Positions 1-8,864 of a stretch of 64,000 nt of DNA are shown here, one piece after another; within the stretch, counting starts at the first letter, position 1; the number at the start of each line of letters is the position of its first letter. Position numbers and translations under genes: made by a program. The notes beneath the pieces were generated by a model. That model had not been told where the DNA came from and did no database searches. It saw nothing but the letters and a program-made list of their open reading frames with translations. Origin of the DNA: Phytophthora hibernalis (lineage: Eukaryota; Oomycota; Peronosporomycetes; Peronosporales; Peronosporaceae); NCBI GenBank assembly GCA_012656075.1, contig JAAKBF010000033.1:124001-188000 (forward strand), in the 5' to 3' direction.

Positions 1-20
1 GTAGTACTTTCGAAGCACGA

Positions 21-88
21 AGTACTAGTACATGTACATGCACGTGTACTACGTAGTACTAGTACATGTACATGCACGTGTACTACGT
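21..88. repeat. 34-bp tandem repeat, two copies
   Basis: Two identical 34-bp units lie back to back (21-54 and 55-88). Each contains the self-complementary stretches AGTACTAGTACATGTACATG and GTACTACGTAGTAC, so the block can fold into hairpins. The remainder of 1-521 holds no gene that I can support. Confidence 0.8.
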
Positions 89-330
89 AGTACTAGTACT
101 AGAGTATTATGGGAGGGTTTTGGCCCGTTGCCGCGATTTGCGTTTACTATTTGCGTTATACTGTAGTAGTTTACTAGAGGAAGAGAGCTGACAACGACGT
201 ACGTCCGTGAATTGAGAGACGAAGACACGGTCCACTGGTCCAAAGTGAGAGCAGTAGAAGTCGTAGGAAGGTAGGAATGGAGTGGCGGTGGAGGAGACAA
301 CACTCGGTACTGGATCAGGCGATAATATCG

Positions 331-369
331 CCATTCCGGATCGACATATTATATGTCGATCCGGAATGG
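331..369. repeat. Perfect 19-bp inverted repeat with 1-bp spacer
   Basis: Left arm 331-349 (CCATTCCGGATCGACATAT) is the exact reverse complement of 351-369, with one T between. A 39-bp near-continuous palindrome like this is typical of a transposon terminal remnant or a miniature foldback element. No flanking gene explains it. Confidence 0.85.
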
Positions 370-521
370 TGATTAGAGTACAAGACTAAGGCCTATTATA
401 AAGCATTTAGTGAGAAAGTGATAAAAAAATTGGCGATGAACTGGTGTGCAAGTGGTGTTCAACTACCGGTACAGTAGAATAGCTTCTCCTTCATCAATCT
501 GAGGGTTTTAGGCCCGACGCG

Positions 522-620
522 ATGGATACAGCCGCTGAAACTGACCATTTGAAGATGATCAAGTGGCTTCACGTAAACAGTTTGGAGGGCTGCTCATGTA
601 TTGCAATCGAAAAACTGTGA
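522..620 (+). pseudogene. Ankyrin-repeat relic, one repeat
   Basis: A 32-codon open frame starting ATG at 522 and ending TGA at 618-620 reads as one ankyrin unit of the oomycete type. It has the pattern D-x-A-A-x-x-x-H-L-K-M-I-K-W-L-H-x-N-S-x-E-G-C-S, which matches units in the ankyrin gene at 23825-25733 (for example H-L-E-V-V-Q-W-L-D-A-N-R-x-E-G-C-T). No further repeats are seen on either side, so this is a decayed or captured fragment. Confidence 0.6.
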
Positions 621-851
621 GAAATGGGCGTCCGCGTTCCTAGCTGGGTACAAACGTTTAGACTGACAGTGTCATTTGAACATCTTCGACGTGCTGCTTT
701 TTCTGCAATTCCACTACCCTCACATACTACACAGCATTTAGTGCTGAAGAAAGACTGGTAAAGGTAAATGTGATATTGGTATTGTCCGGACGCTCTTTTT
801 GATTGTCGTGAACTGAAATCCTAGAATTCGCCATGTCTGCGCCTTGAATCT

Positions 852-1121
852 TCAACAACCCCCACCACCGCCGCCGCCATCACCCCTCCACCGCCACATC
901 CACCCCGTCACCCCTCCACCCCCGTCAAAGCCTACTCCACCCCCATGATGGTGGTGTCGATGACGTCCATCGTAAACTCCAACGCTATTGTCAAGGTAGT
1001 AACCAACGTTGCGTGGCTGTCTCTGGTACATGAGGGGCGTAGTGGACCGTCCTCCTTGTCTTGTGTGTGAGTGGGTTATAGTTTTCTTGCTCGGCTTGCA
1101 GCATCCAGAGGCGTTTCCCAT
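852..1121 (-). CDS. Small MGN-x-SGCC protein with Gly-rich tail, copy 1
   Basis: This 89-residue frame starts MGNASGCCKPSKK and ends in a glycine-rich tail closing GGGGC-stop. A glycine at position 2 followed by a Cys-Cys pair is the classic context for N-myristoylation plus palmitoylation, so membrane attachment is a reasonable inference. I chose the internal ATG at 1121 over an upstream frame opening at 1193 because the sequence conserved with copy 2 (1692-1942) begins there. The middle carries LMYQRQ and a His run. No known family is recognised. It could be a non-coding low-complexity tract; conservation of the MGN-x-SGCCKPSKKTITHSHTRQ segment between the two copies is the main support for coding. 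Confidence 0.45.
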   Translation of the reverse strand: MGNASGCCKPSKKTITHSHTRQGGRSTTPLMYQRQPRNVGYYLDNSVGVYDGRHRHHHHGGGVGFDGGGGVTGWMWRWRGDGGGGGGGC

Positions 1122-1205
1122 TGTCGCTGCCACTTGCTCATGAAAAAGCAATTTGACAACTGAACACGTCCGCGCATCGAAAACGTAAAACAAAATCTAT
1201 TATGT

Positions 1206-1328
1206 GGAATCTACTAAAAGTGTAGCTATTAAAATGTACTTCGAAGTATATTTCTCTGCTGTAGTACATATTATGTACATGTATGTAGAGAAATGGACAT
1301 TTTAATAGCTACACTTTTAGTAGATTCC
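1206..1328. mobile_element. MITE-like element with 32-bp terminal inverted repeats
   Basis: The 32-bp arms at 1206-1237 and 1297-1328 are perfect reverse complements, beginning GGAATCTACTAAAAGTGTAG. The 59-bp centre adds further pairing (ATTTCTCT with AGAGAAAT) and contains one copy of the recurring TACTTCGAAGTA palindrome. The whole 123-bp unit is non-coding and foldback, as in a MITE. A partial, degenerate arm-like sequence appears near 1998-2025 in the second copy of the duplicated block, so the element or its target may predate the duplication. Confidence 0.75.
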
Positions 1329-1362
1329 GCACGGATACATATTATGTGAGAAGCTACTTTGA

Positions 1363-1428
1363 CCTAAACCACTTCTTTTGTCCACTTCGTGTCGTACGTA
1401 CAGGTCTATGAATTCGTCAAGGCAAAAC
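1363..1428 (-). pseudogene. Decayed C-terminus of the secreted protein at 2042-2566
   Basis: On the minus strand this stretch reads LTN-stop-TCTYD and ends in a stop codon, matching LTNEETCTYE and the end of the intact secreted protein at 2042-2566. An in-frame stop replaces a Glu codon. The flanking plus-strand text (GTCGTACGTACAGGTCT) matches 2073-2088 closely. Only the last 20 or so codons are recognisable; 1430-1690 shows nothing else that I can align. Confidence 0.65.
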
Positions 1429-1691
1429 GGTCAGCAACTTGACGGTCTGACTTCGAAAATCAACGTGTAATGCGATCATTTATCACATTTACATCAACGT
1501 TACCAGTGTTTCTCGTTTTTAATAATATGTTGATGCACACAAGACCTGAAGCTACCTACGAACTCAATGGGAAGTTCTGTTCCACCCTCTGGGCAACGAG
1601 GTGGACATCCAGCCGGAAGTCGATGGCATTCGCTACAAAATGGCGGTGTGAAGAGCTGAAAGTGAATCCTTGAATTCATCGTCGTGAATAT

Positions 1692-1942
1692 TCAGCAGCA
1701 CCCACCGCCACCCCCATCACCACATCCACCTCCGTCACAGCCTCCTCCAGTGTCACCGCCAGCACCGAAACCTCCAAAGCAAGCATCGAGGACGACGCCA
1801 AGAGTGCGTGTCCGATGTCTCCAGAATATGAAGGGCGTACTGCGTCTTTGGTACATGAGGGTGTGGGTCGTTGTACTTGTCTTGTGTGTGAGTGGGTTAT
1901 CGTTTTCTTGCTCGGCTTGCAGCATCCAGAAACGTTTCCCAT
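1692..1942 (-). CDS. Small MGN-x-SGCC protein with Gly-rich tail, copy 2
   Basis: This paralogue of the 852-1121 gene starts MGNVSGCCKPSKK at 1942. The conserved N-terminal segment lies in one frame and the LMYQRR segment plus the glycine-rich tail ending GGGGGCC-stop (stop at 1692-1694) in another, so a single-base indel lies between them, around 1850-1880. As in copy 1 the Gly2 and Cys7-Cys8 context suggests dual acylation. It sits about 100 bp downstream of the secreted-protein gene, the same order as the decayed pair to its left. No function is known to me. Confidence 0.4.
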
Positions 1943-2041
1943 AGTCGGTGCCACTTGGTCTGGAGAACGCAATTTGACAACTGACTGAAATCATCACCAT
2001 GTGGAAGCTAAAGTGTAGCTAAAGTGTCAATTATCCATCAC

Positions 2042-2566
2042 CTAAAACCACCTTTTGTACCCACTTTGGATCTCGTACGTACAGGTCTCTTCATTCGTCA
2101 AGTAGTTTTTGCGTTCAAACTTGACGTAGAGTTCCCCTTCCGGTAGATGTTCGTAGTAGATTCCTCCAAAGTCAATCTCGACGCTTGTTCCGTCCGGTTG
2201 GTCGGCCTCTTTCCGCACCTGACGATTGAAGCAGTCCTCTTGGGGCAACACGCCCAGCAACTTAACAGTGTGGCAGCCACTAATGACGCATCCAGGCTGA
2301 GTGATGGTCTGCAACTTCACGACAGCAGAGAGTTTGGAGGGTCTCTCGGCAACTTGGAGGACCAACTTCCGGTCTGTCGTCACATTAATTGGGACCACAG
2401 TGTAGCCATATTTCACGTGGTTCACGCAGCCAGTGGACCCATTTCCACATCGGTCAGCGGCATGAGGGTCCAGAACCCACTCGAACGAGTCCAATGAGGA
2501 ATGGCGTAACCCAGTCGCACTGCAGGCAGCGACCAAAGACGCCAGGACGAGCAGGACGTGCAGCAT
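2042..2566 (-). CDS. Secreted cysteine-containing protein, unknown family
   Basis: This 174-residue intronless protein begins with a clear signal peptide (MLHVLLVLASLVAACSATG, cleavage likely after residue 17-19). The mature part has six cysteines, an N-linked glycosylation motif NVT, and a charged, beta-rich looking C-terminus ending GYKRWF. I see no RXLR-dEER motif, Crinkler LxLFLAK motif or protease signature. It is best described as a secreted apoplastic or cell-surface protein of unknown role. It heads a duplicated two-gene block: the copy to the left is a pseudogene (1363-1428). Position and size are well supported, function is not. Confidence 0.75.
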   Translation of the reverse strand: MLHVLLVLASLVAACSATGLRHSSLDSFEWVLDPHAADRCGNGSTGCVNHVKYGYTVVPINVTTDRKLVLQVAERPSKLSAVVKLQTITQPGCVISGCHTVKLLGVLPQEDCFNRQVRKEADQPDGTSVEIDFGGIYYEHLPEGELYVKFERKNYLTNEETCTYEIQSGYKRWF

Positions 2567-2762
2567 TATTTGCCTCTTCAGGAAAAGATTTTCAGATTAT
2601 CCAAATCTGATTTTATTCTTGGACAATTATTGGACGGAATCAAAATTGCCAAAGCAATAATTGCTTTAAATCCATCGTTTCTCGTGTGGTACACATAATG
2701 TACTCATTTAATCGCATATCAGTTACGCTACTAAATCCATCATTTGAATTTCTGCGCTCGCT

Positions 2763-3877
2763 ATGAAGAACCTGCAGCAGTTCTCTGGTGCGTCTTCCTG
2801 CGTTGCCCATTGCCGCTGGATTTGGATTAATTTAATATGTTTATTATATTGCAGTGGTGCTGCTGGCGGTGACGCTGGTACCACTCACATGGTACACGAT
2901 GCTCATGCCGCGATGGCTGGCACAGTCGGGCGAGCGCAATGACACAGTCTACTACTCGCAGGGAATGGGTCTCTGGCTCAACTTCACGGAACATGTGGGG
3001 GACCCAAAATTTGATCCTGGAAATTCATTATGGGTCCCACCCCAAGAAAGTGGGATTCATACCTACAGTGCGCAATGGTATGTCCGACAAGTTTGTGCAC
3101 ATTGGACAAATACCCAAAACTGATCTTATTTGGGTATTTTTGTGGTAGTGCTACGCAGCAGTCATTTTGTGCCGATGCAGTGGGAGAACTGCATAAACAA
3201 TATTGTCAGGTTATGGACGTGTATTGCGGTACGGCCATGACTTTTTGCAGTTGGTGATGTCGGTCATGGCTGGATTTGCGGTCGTGGTGGTGGTTTGGTC
3301 CATTCATTTGATCACCACGACGCACTGCACTGTTGCAGACAATTACTTGATGCACTTGTGCGTGTTCAATGGGGTTGGTTGTCTGGTGTCGGCAACGGTC
3401 TGGTACTTCTTCGTGTTCCGGGTCATCATCAACTCGACATTTTACAAGGACCAATACAACCGCTGCTCGGAGAACGACTCGGGTCGGACGTGCTGGCAGA
3501 TGGGGCTGTGTGTCTACTTCCTCGTTGTGGGCGGGGTGTTGTACCCGGTACTGGCGGTGTTAGTGATTTCGCACGTGACCAACAAGTTCCGACGCTTCCA
3601 GCAGTTGCTGCGTCGCATGTACGAGACTGCAGCGGTGGTGGATGTTCCGCCACCGGTGGTGGATATGAAGTCACAGGTTCTTTCCGGCACTCGAAACGAG
3701 GCCGGGGCAGCAGTTGAGGTGGCGCTGGATGTGGAGGAATATCTTGAGACAACGAAGCTAGCGCCCTTGAAGAAACACCCGTCCGCTGTACTATCACGAG
3801 ATGTATCCAAGGAAGACACTGGGGTTGATGAGCAAAAGGAGAGTGAATCGGACTCGAAGCCCCACGCACAAGTTTGA
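2763..3877 (+). CDS. Four-helix membrane protein, claudin/SUR7-like topology
   Basis: Spliced from four exons: 2763-2787, 2855-2994, 3159-3209 and 3251-3877, all with GT-AG introns that keep frame. The product is about 280 residues. Membrane helices are at the N-terminus (VVLLAVTLVPLTWYTML), then VMSVMAGFAVVVVVWSIHLI, a third across YLMHLCVFNGVGCLVSATVWYFF in pieces, and a fourth around CVYFLVVGGVLYPVLAVLVI. A long first loop carries NDT and several Trp and Cys residues, and the cytosolic tail is about 110 residues and acidic. The topology resembles the claudin/SUR7/clarin superfamily; I infer a plasma-membrane role but cannot name the family. Intron 2 contains two short hairpins (2999-3038 and 3108-3139). 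The splice model is my own reading. Confidence 0.65.
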
Positions 3878-3961
3878 TAACAATCTGTACAGGTTTTGAG
3901 AGATTTCTTACATGTAGGTAAAATCGCTATAGAACATTTGGTTATACTGATTTTGTAGGTC

Positions 3962-6437
3962 TCAAAAGTCATCCCAGTTGCCCGCAGGTTTGTGCTCCTT
4001 CCAGGAGTCGAACTCGGTAAGCTCCTCTTTGGTGACTTTGGGAAAATATCTCGTGTCGACTTCGCTCGTGACATCGGGTATCCAAGGCGTCGGCATCGTT
4101 CTCTGTGTGAACGAGTCCCAGTCAAATCCGGCGAGCCACTTCTCCTGTCGAACATCTAGTAGCGAGCCCGCTATCATTGATGCGCGCTTCTCTGGTTGGC
4201 GCTGCAGCAACGCCAGGACAATCGATTTCCAGTCTGGATCACCGTCTGGGGGAACAAAATGTGGCCTTGTAGGATGTTTCGGCATACTGCGAGGTGATCT
4301 TCGTCAGGGGACGAGAACGGTGAGTCACCCACAACCATTTCGTAAATGAGAATGCCAAGACCCCAGCAATCTACAGCCACGTTGTGTCCGATACCTAGGA
4401 TAATTTCCGGAGCCAGGTACTCGGGTGTACCGCACAGTGTGTATGTTTTACCAGTCAACTTCTTTGCAAACCCAAAGTCTACGAGCTTGGCGTAGCCGCT
4501 AGTATCCAGCAAAATGTTCTCAGGCTTCAAGTCGCGGTAGACGAAGTTGTTTTCATGTAAATACTCAAGTCCCTTGACGCAGCAAGCAGCGTAGAAGCGG
4601 GTATCACGTTGAGAGAGCAACACTGGGAGTCCTGAGGGAGTGACTATACGTCGGAAGAGCTCTCCACCGACCAGAAGTTCCGTAACAAAGTAAATCTTCG
4701 TCTCGTCTTGCAGAGTGGCGTAGCACTTGAGAAGAAACTGAGAATCAATCTGAAGCAGCAACTTTTTCTCGCTGTAGATGTGGTGTGTCTGCCGGAGTTT
4801 CTCCAACCGCGATTTCCACATTTCCTTGACGGCTACGAATCGCCCCGTAGGCACATGTTCAGCCATGTACACTACGCCAAAGGACCCCATGCCGATAGCG
4901 CAGATGTACTTCAAGCTGGACATTGTGATGCTATGCGCAAAAAGCTTGTCGGTGCTGACGACCTCTTTTTGCTTTGCTAAATCGTACAGGTCATCCTTGA
5001 CAGACTCGAAAATATTGTCGAAGTCGCGGCTGGTAAGTGCAAAGCACTCCACTTTTGTGCAGGCAACAATCGATGCTGGTTGAAGGCGTCGGTCCAAAAT
5101 GGCCAACTCGCCAAAGGTGTCTCCGGGTAGAATACGAGCGACTTCAAGCGGAGGAAGTGACGAGAATTCCGCGCCACCGCCCAATTGAGGAATTTTGTGC
5201 ATCGGAGACGGAGGATTGGACGACCACGAAGCTGTTGACGATGATCGGGACTTGGGCTGCTGGAGCATTTTTGCTTCGCCCTCCTTTAGGATGTAAAAGA
5301 TGTCTCCATCATCGCCCTCGTTGAGGATTGTTTCACAAGGCTCGAAGTAAACGATGCGTGCCGAATCTAACAACTTCTTCTTCAGCGCGTAAGGAACCTT
5401 CTTCATCACGGTGATACTCTCGAGTGTACGCAACATTCGATTGTAGTCTAGTACCTGCTGTAGCGGGCCCAACAATGAGGTGAACGTTGTCTGGTCGAGT
5501 GCAATCACTCGAACATTAGTTTGGGCGACGACGGTAGCCGATCGCGGTTCGGCCGACAACAATGCGCGCTCTCCAAAATAGTCGCCCTCTTTCAGCTGAA
5601 CCTTCCCAATTGAAGCGCTTCCACTCCCAATATCGGTGCACACAACAGTACCAGCTTGAATCATGTACATCACGCGTCCAGGCTCTCCCTTATGCACGAT
5701 CGTATCACCTGGACGATACTGCAACGAGTAGACAGAAGCCGCCACCACCTCCAGTTGTTCAGCTGTCAAACTACTCAATAACGTCACCTTCTTGAGCGCG
5801 TCCACCGAATTTTGATACGTTTCGAGCGAGCGCTGAGCAGCGATGTATCGGAAGTACTTTCCAGGCAGAGCAAACAATGAACCAGAGACCTTGGGGTCCG
5901 AGATGACGGTGGCTGTCCGCTTCGCTCGGTAAATTAATCCGAGCTCCCCAAAGGTGGAGCCTACAACGAGTCGGTTGATGGTGTGTCCGTTGTTCGCCAC
6001 TACATCGAATCGACCGGAACGAACGACGTAGAACTTGTCGCCAATTTCACCCTCGTTAATCACGGTCTCTCCAGCTTTGACTTCTTGTACAAACATGCAC
6101 GTCGCTAGTGACCGGAGCTGCTCAGTCTGCATACACGAGAAAATCACGTTCCCTCTCAGTGCAGTCACAACGATTTCTTGCTCTTCCGGACGAAGCTGGG
6201 GCCCATCAGTGGAGCCACCTTGCTGGATCAACAGCGTCACTTCTTCACTATCGACCACATCAAAGCCAGCAGAGTCGCGAATGTTCGGTCGACGGAAGCG
6301 AACCATCTCCGACAACACGCCTTCGTGCACTTGAGCCACGCTCGGAGTCTTTACAAATGCGCCGACCGTGATACTTCACTGGCATCGGGTTGGATTTCAC
6401 CATCGACATGTCGTTGGACGGAGCTCACGCATCCCAT
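3962..6437 (-). CDS. Cyclic-nucleotide-dependent protein kinase (PKG type)
   Basis: A Ser/Thr kinase of the PKG class with three cyclic-nucleotide-binding (CNB) domains ahead of an AGC kinase domain. Phosphate-binding cassettes are FGELGLIYRAKRTATV (CNB1), FGERALLSAEPRSATV (CNB2) and FGELAILDRRLQPASIV (CNB3). CNB3 has Gln where the nucleotide-phosphate Arg is expected, so it may not bind. The kinase shows GMGSFGVV, AVKEMWK, YRDLKPEN (HRD replaced by YRD), DFGFAK and GTPEYLAPE. The C-terminus (NWDDF-stop at 3962) is in another frame: one base appears missing from the C5 run at 4248-4252. A second break separates the main frame (open to 6339) from an upstream ATG at 6437 starting MGCVSS, a good N-myristoylation signal as in apicomplexan PKG. 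Head-to-head with DRC3. Confidence 0.85.
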
Positions 6438-6736
6438 TGTCAGCAATGGAAGAGGACGAAACTTGTCAAGACGAAAAAGGTTCCAAGCTGCCTAGTGACG
6501 TTGGATGGAGCTGGAAATTCGGCAATGAACATCTCAGTTCATTCGGTCGTCTCACGAAAACCATAATTGTCGAGGCCACCGAGCCATTGACGTGGATCCG
6601 TTTCTCCCTATTTCGAGTGGGGTGGTGCCAGCGGCATCGCATTGAGGTGTCCCGTCGCATTAGATAGGGCGTTCCGATTCAAACAAGGCTGTGTATCTCG
6701 CATCGATTCGATCGATTTCTACCAGAGTGGGGCTCC
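6438..6736. promoter_or_regulatory. Shared upstream region of PKG and DRC3
   Basis: This 299-bp gap separates two divergent starts, the kinase (minus, 6437) and DRC3 (plus, 6737), so it should hold both promoters. I see no TATA box or clear initiator motif. There are short frames on both strands but none with supported coding content. Confidence 0.4.
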
Positions 6737-8569
6737 ATGCATCGATTGGGCGTCCGGCATGCGGAGGTGGCTGTTATCAGTGACGAGCTGATTAAGAAGG
6801 TGGCATGTGCAGACCTGGACCCAGCTAACAACAATGCGATCAATGAGGCCGATCAAAGTGTGGATTTCATCAAACTTCAGACGCTGTCGCTGTCGTTCCA
6901 AAACATTTTTAAGATGGAAAACCTCGAGACGCTGCGCCACCTCGTGAAGTTGCAGCTCGACAACAACGTGCTGCAGGAGATCGACGGCATCGGCCATCTC
7001 GTCCATATCGAGTGGCTCGATCTATCGTTCAACAACATTTCCACTATCAATGGCCTTGAAAACCTCGTGAAGCTCACGGACTTGAGTCTGTACAACAACT
7101 GCATCGCCAAACTTGAAAATCTTGATACTCTCAAGGAGCTACAAGTAAGCACAAGTTGTCGTTCTAGCAAAGACTGTATCGCCTCTGATGTTTGTGTGGG
7201 CAGGTGTTATCGATAGGCAACAATTTGCTTCCGTCAACAGAAGGCTTGTTGTACTTGAAGTGCCTTGAAAAGCTGCGTGTGCTCAACTTGAGCGGCAATC
7301 CTGTATGCTCCGACCCGGAGTATCGGCCGTGAGTTACCAATTGGACTCGATAGTATTGTTCAGAAAGTGCTTACAATTTTATGTTTGTTCCGTTCGAGTA
7401 GTTTTCTGTTAGCTCATTTGGAGAAGCTTCAGTATCTGGACTATGCGCTTGTTGATGATAACGAAACAGTTCAGGCTCGCGAGCAGTACCAGGACGAGCT
7501 GGAAGAACTGAAGGAAGTGAAGGCTATCGAAGATGCCGCGCTAGCGAGAGAAGCTGAGCAACAAAAATACTTGAGCATGCTGAAGGATGCAAACGTGATC
7601 ATTCTTGAGGTCAGTCATTCACGCTTTCGCTGCTGGATTAGCACTGGAATCTTACTGCATCGTTGTGCTCGGTTGTTTGCCGGATAGACTTTGCTGACCG
7701 ACATGTTCAAGGAAGACACCGAGATGAACAAGATTGAGGTGTTGCCTGGGTTGCGCAACATCATCGACGATTACACTGAGAAAGCCAAGACAGCTGCAGA
7801 AGATGTGAAGCTCGTTTTGATGGAGAAACACTCAGGTTTGACGAAAGAGGTGGACGGATTCAAGGCGACGTACAAGAAACTTCAGGCTGACGCCCAAGAA
7901 GCAAGCATTCGAGCAGTAGAAAATCATCGTCGTACAGCCAAGCAGCTTCTAAAGCAGGCTGCGGCTATCCATAGCGCTTCAACATCGGACGCAGACGGAT
8001 CAGGCTCTGCAGCAGGCCTTCAACTTCTTCACGATGCAGACATGTCCAGTGACAAACTACACAACGAGCTCATGAACCTGGAGTCAGACGTAGTGGAGAC
8101 GGCGCAAGAGTTGATCAATGTCATGGAGAGTTCAATCGAGGCTGTAGGATCGGAGGCGCGGGATATCGCTACAGAGCATTTCCGAACAATTGAAGTGCTC
8201 GAAAACAACTTCTTCGAGAATGTCAGCCAACTAGCGGTATCGTTACTCGAGAGAATGGCATCGGACGACGGTGAAGATGACGACTACTTGACCGATGAGT
8301 GCCGCGCAATTTTAAACGATCGGGACGCTCTGAACAATGCCATCAACGGGTCACACGACATTCACATCGGCAAACTCCTTGCTCAGGAAGATGCCATGCG
8401 CGAACAAAGTCTCGCGAAGGTGGCAGAGATCGTCAAGGGTGCCAAAGAACAGGAGTGGTCTCGCAACCGTGCTCGTATCGCCGAGGTGTTACATCTCAAG
8501 GAGAAGCACATGACTGAAATCAACCGAGTGCGCGATGAGATCAACCGCGTAGACGAGGAGTTCTACTGA
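6737..8569 (+). CDS. DRC3: Dynein regulatory complex subunit 3 (LRRC48/DRC3)
   Basis: An LRR plus coiled-coil protein of the axonemal nexin-dynein regulatory complex. Four exons join cleanly: 6737-7144, 7204-7328, 7402-7609 and 7688-8569, giving about 540 residues, close to the family's usual 520-560. Residues 40-180 hold SDS22-type leucine-rich repeats (LQTLSLSFQNIFKMENLETL, then three more), followed by an LRR cap and an acidic coiled coil to the end. This is the DRC3 architecture in Chlamydomonas and animals. It should act in flagellar beating of zoospores. No frame breaks are present, in contrast to most neighbours. It diverges from the kinase gene across 299 bp. Confidence 0.9.
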
Positions 8570-8864
8570 AGCTGTGTCCATAATGGTCATGGCGATCAAG
8601 AAGTTAGCTATTCAGAAACTGTGTCCCAAAGGTTTTCGGCACAGCATCTGCAGTAACTTGCCAAACAGCAAGGAATTTAATCCGATCGTGAACCATGCCG
8701 TTGTCGACTAACTTATTAACCCTCCGAGAGCACTTACAGCCGATAGACGCACACAATACACAATAAATCGCTGGAAATCACCACTTTGTAGGGAATTTGG
8801 GTCTCCAAACAGCCAGAGCGACGCACGATCTCGTGGTCGCTCTGACCAACTGTCTCTACTCCAT

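Noticed and set aside
1684..1944. Plus-strand Pro-rich frame (PPPPPSPHPPPSQPPP)
   Set aside because: Complement of the Gly-rich tail of the MGN gene. The minus-strand reading is conserved with its second copy, the plus reading is not.
2042..2566. RXLR or Crinkler effector
   Set aside because: The signal peptide is clear but no RXLR, dEER or LxLFLAK motif is present.
4174..6437. Programmed frameshift in the kinase gene
   Set aside because: The break is in a plain C5 run with no stimulatory structure, and the same type of break occurs in unrelated genes here, so sequence error is simpler.
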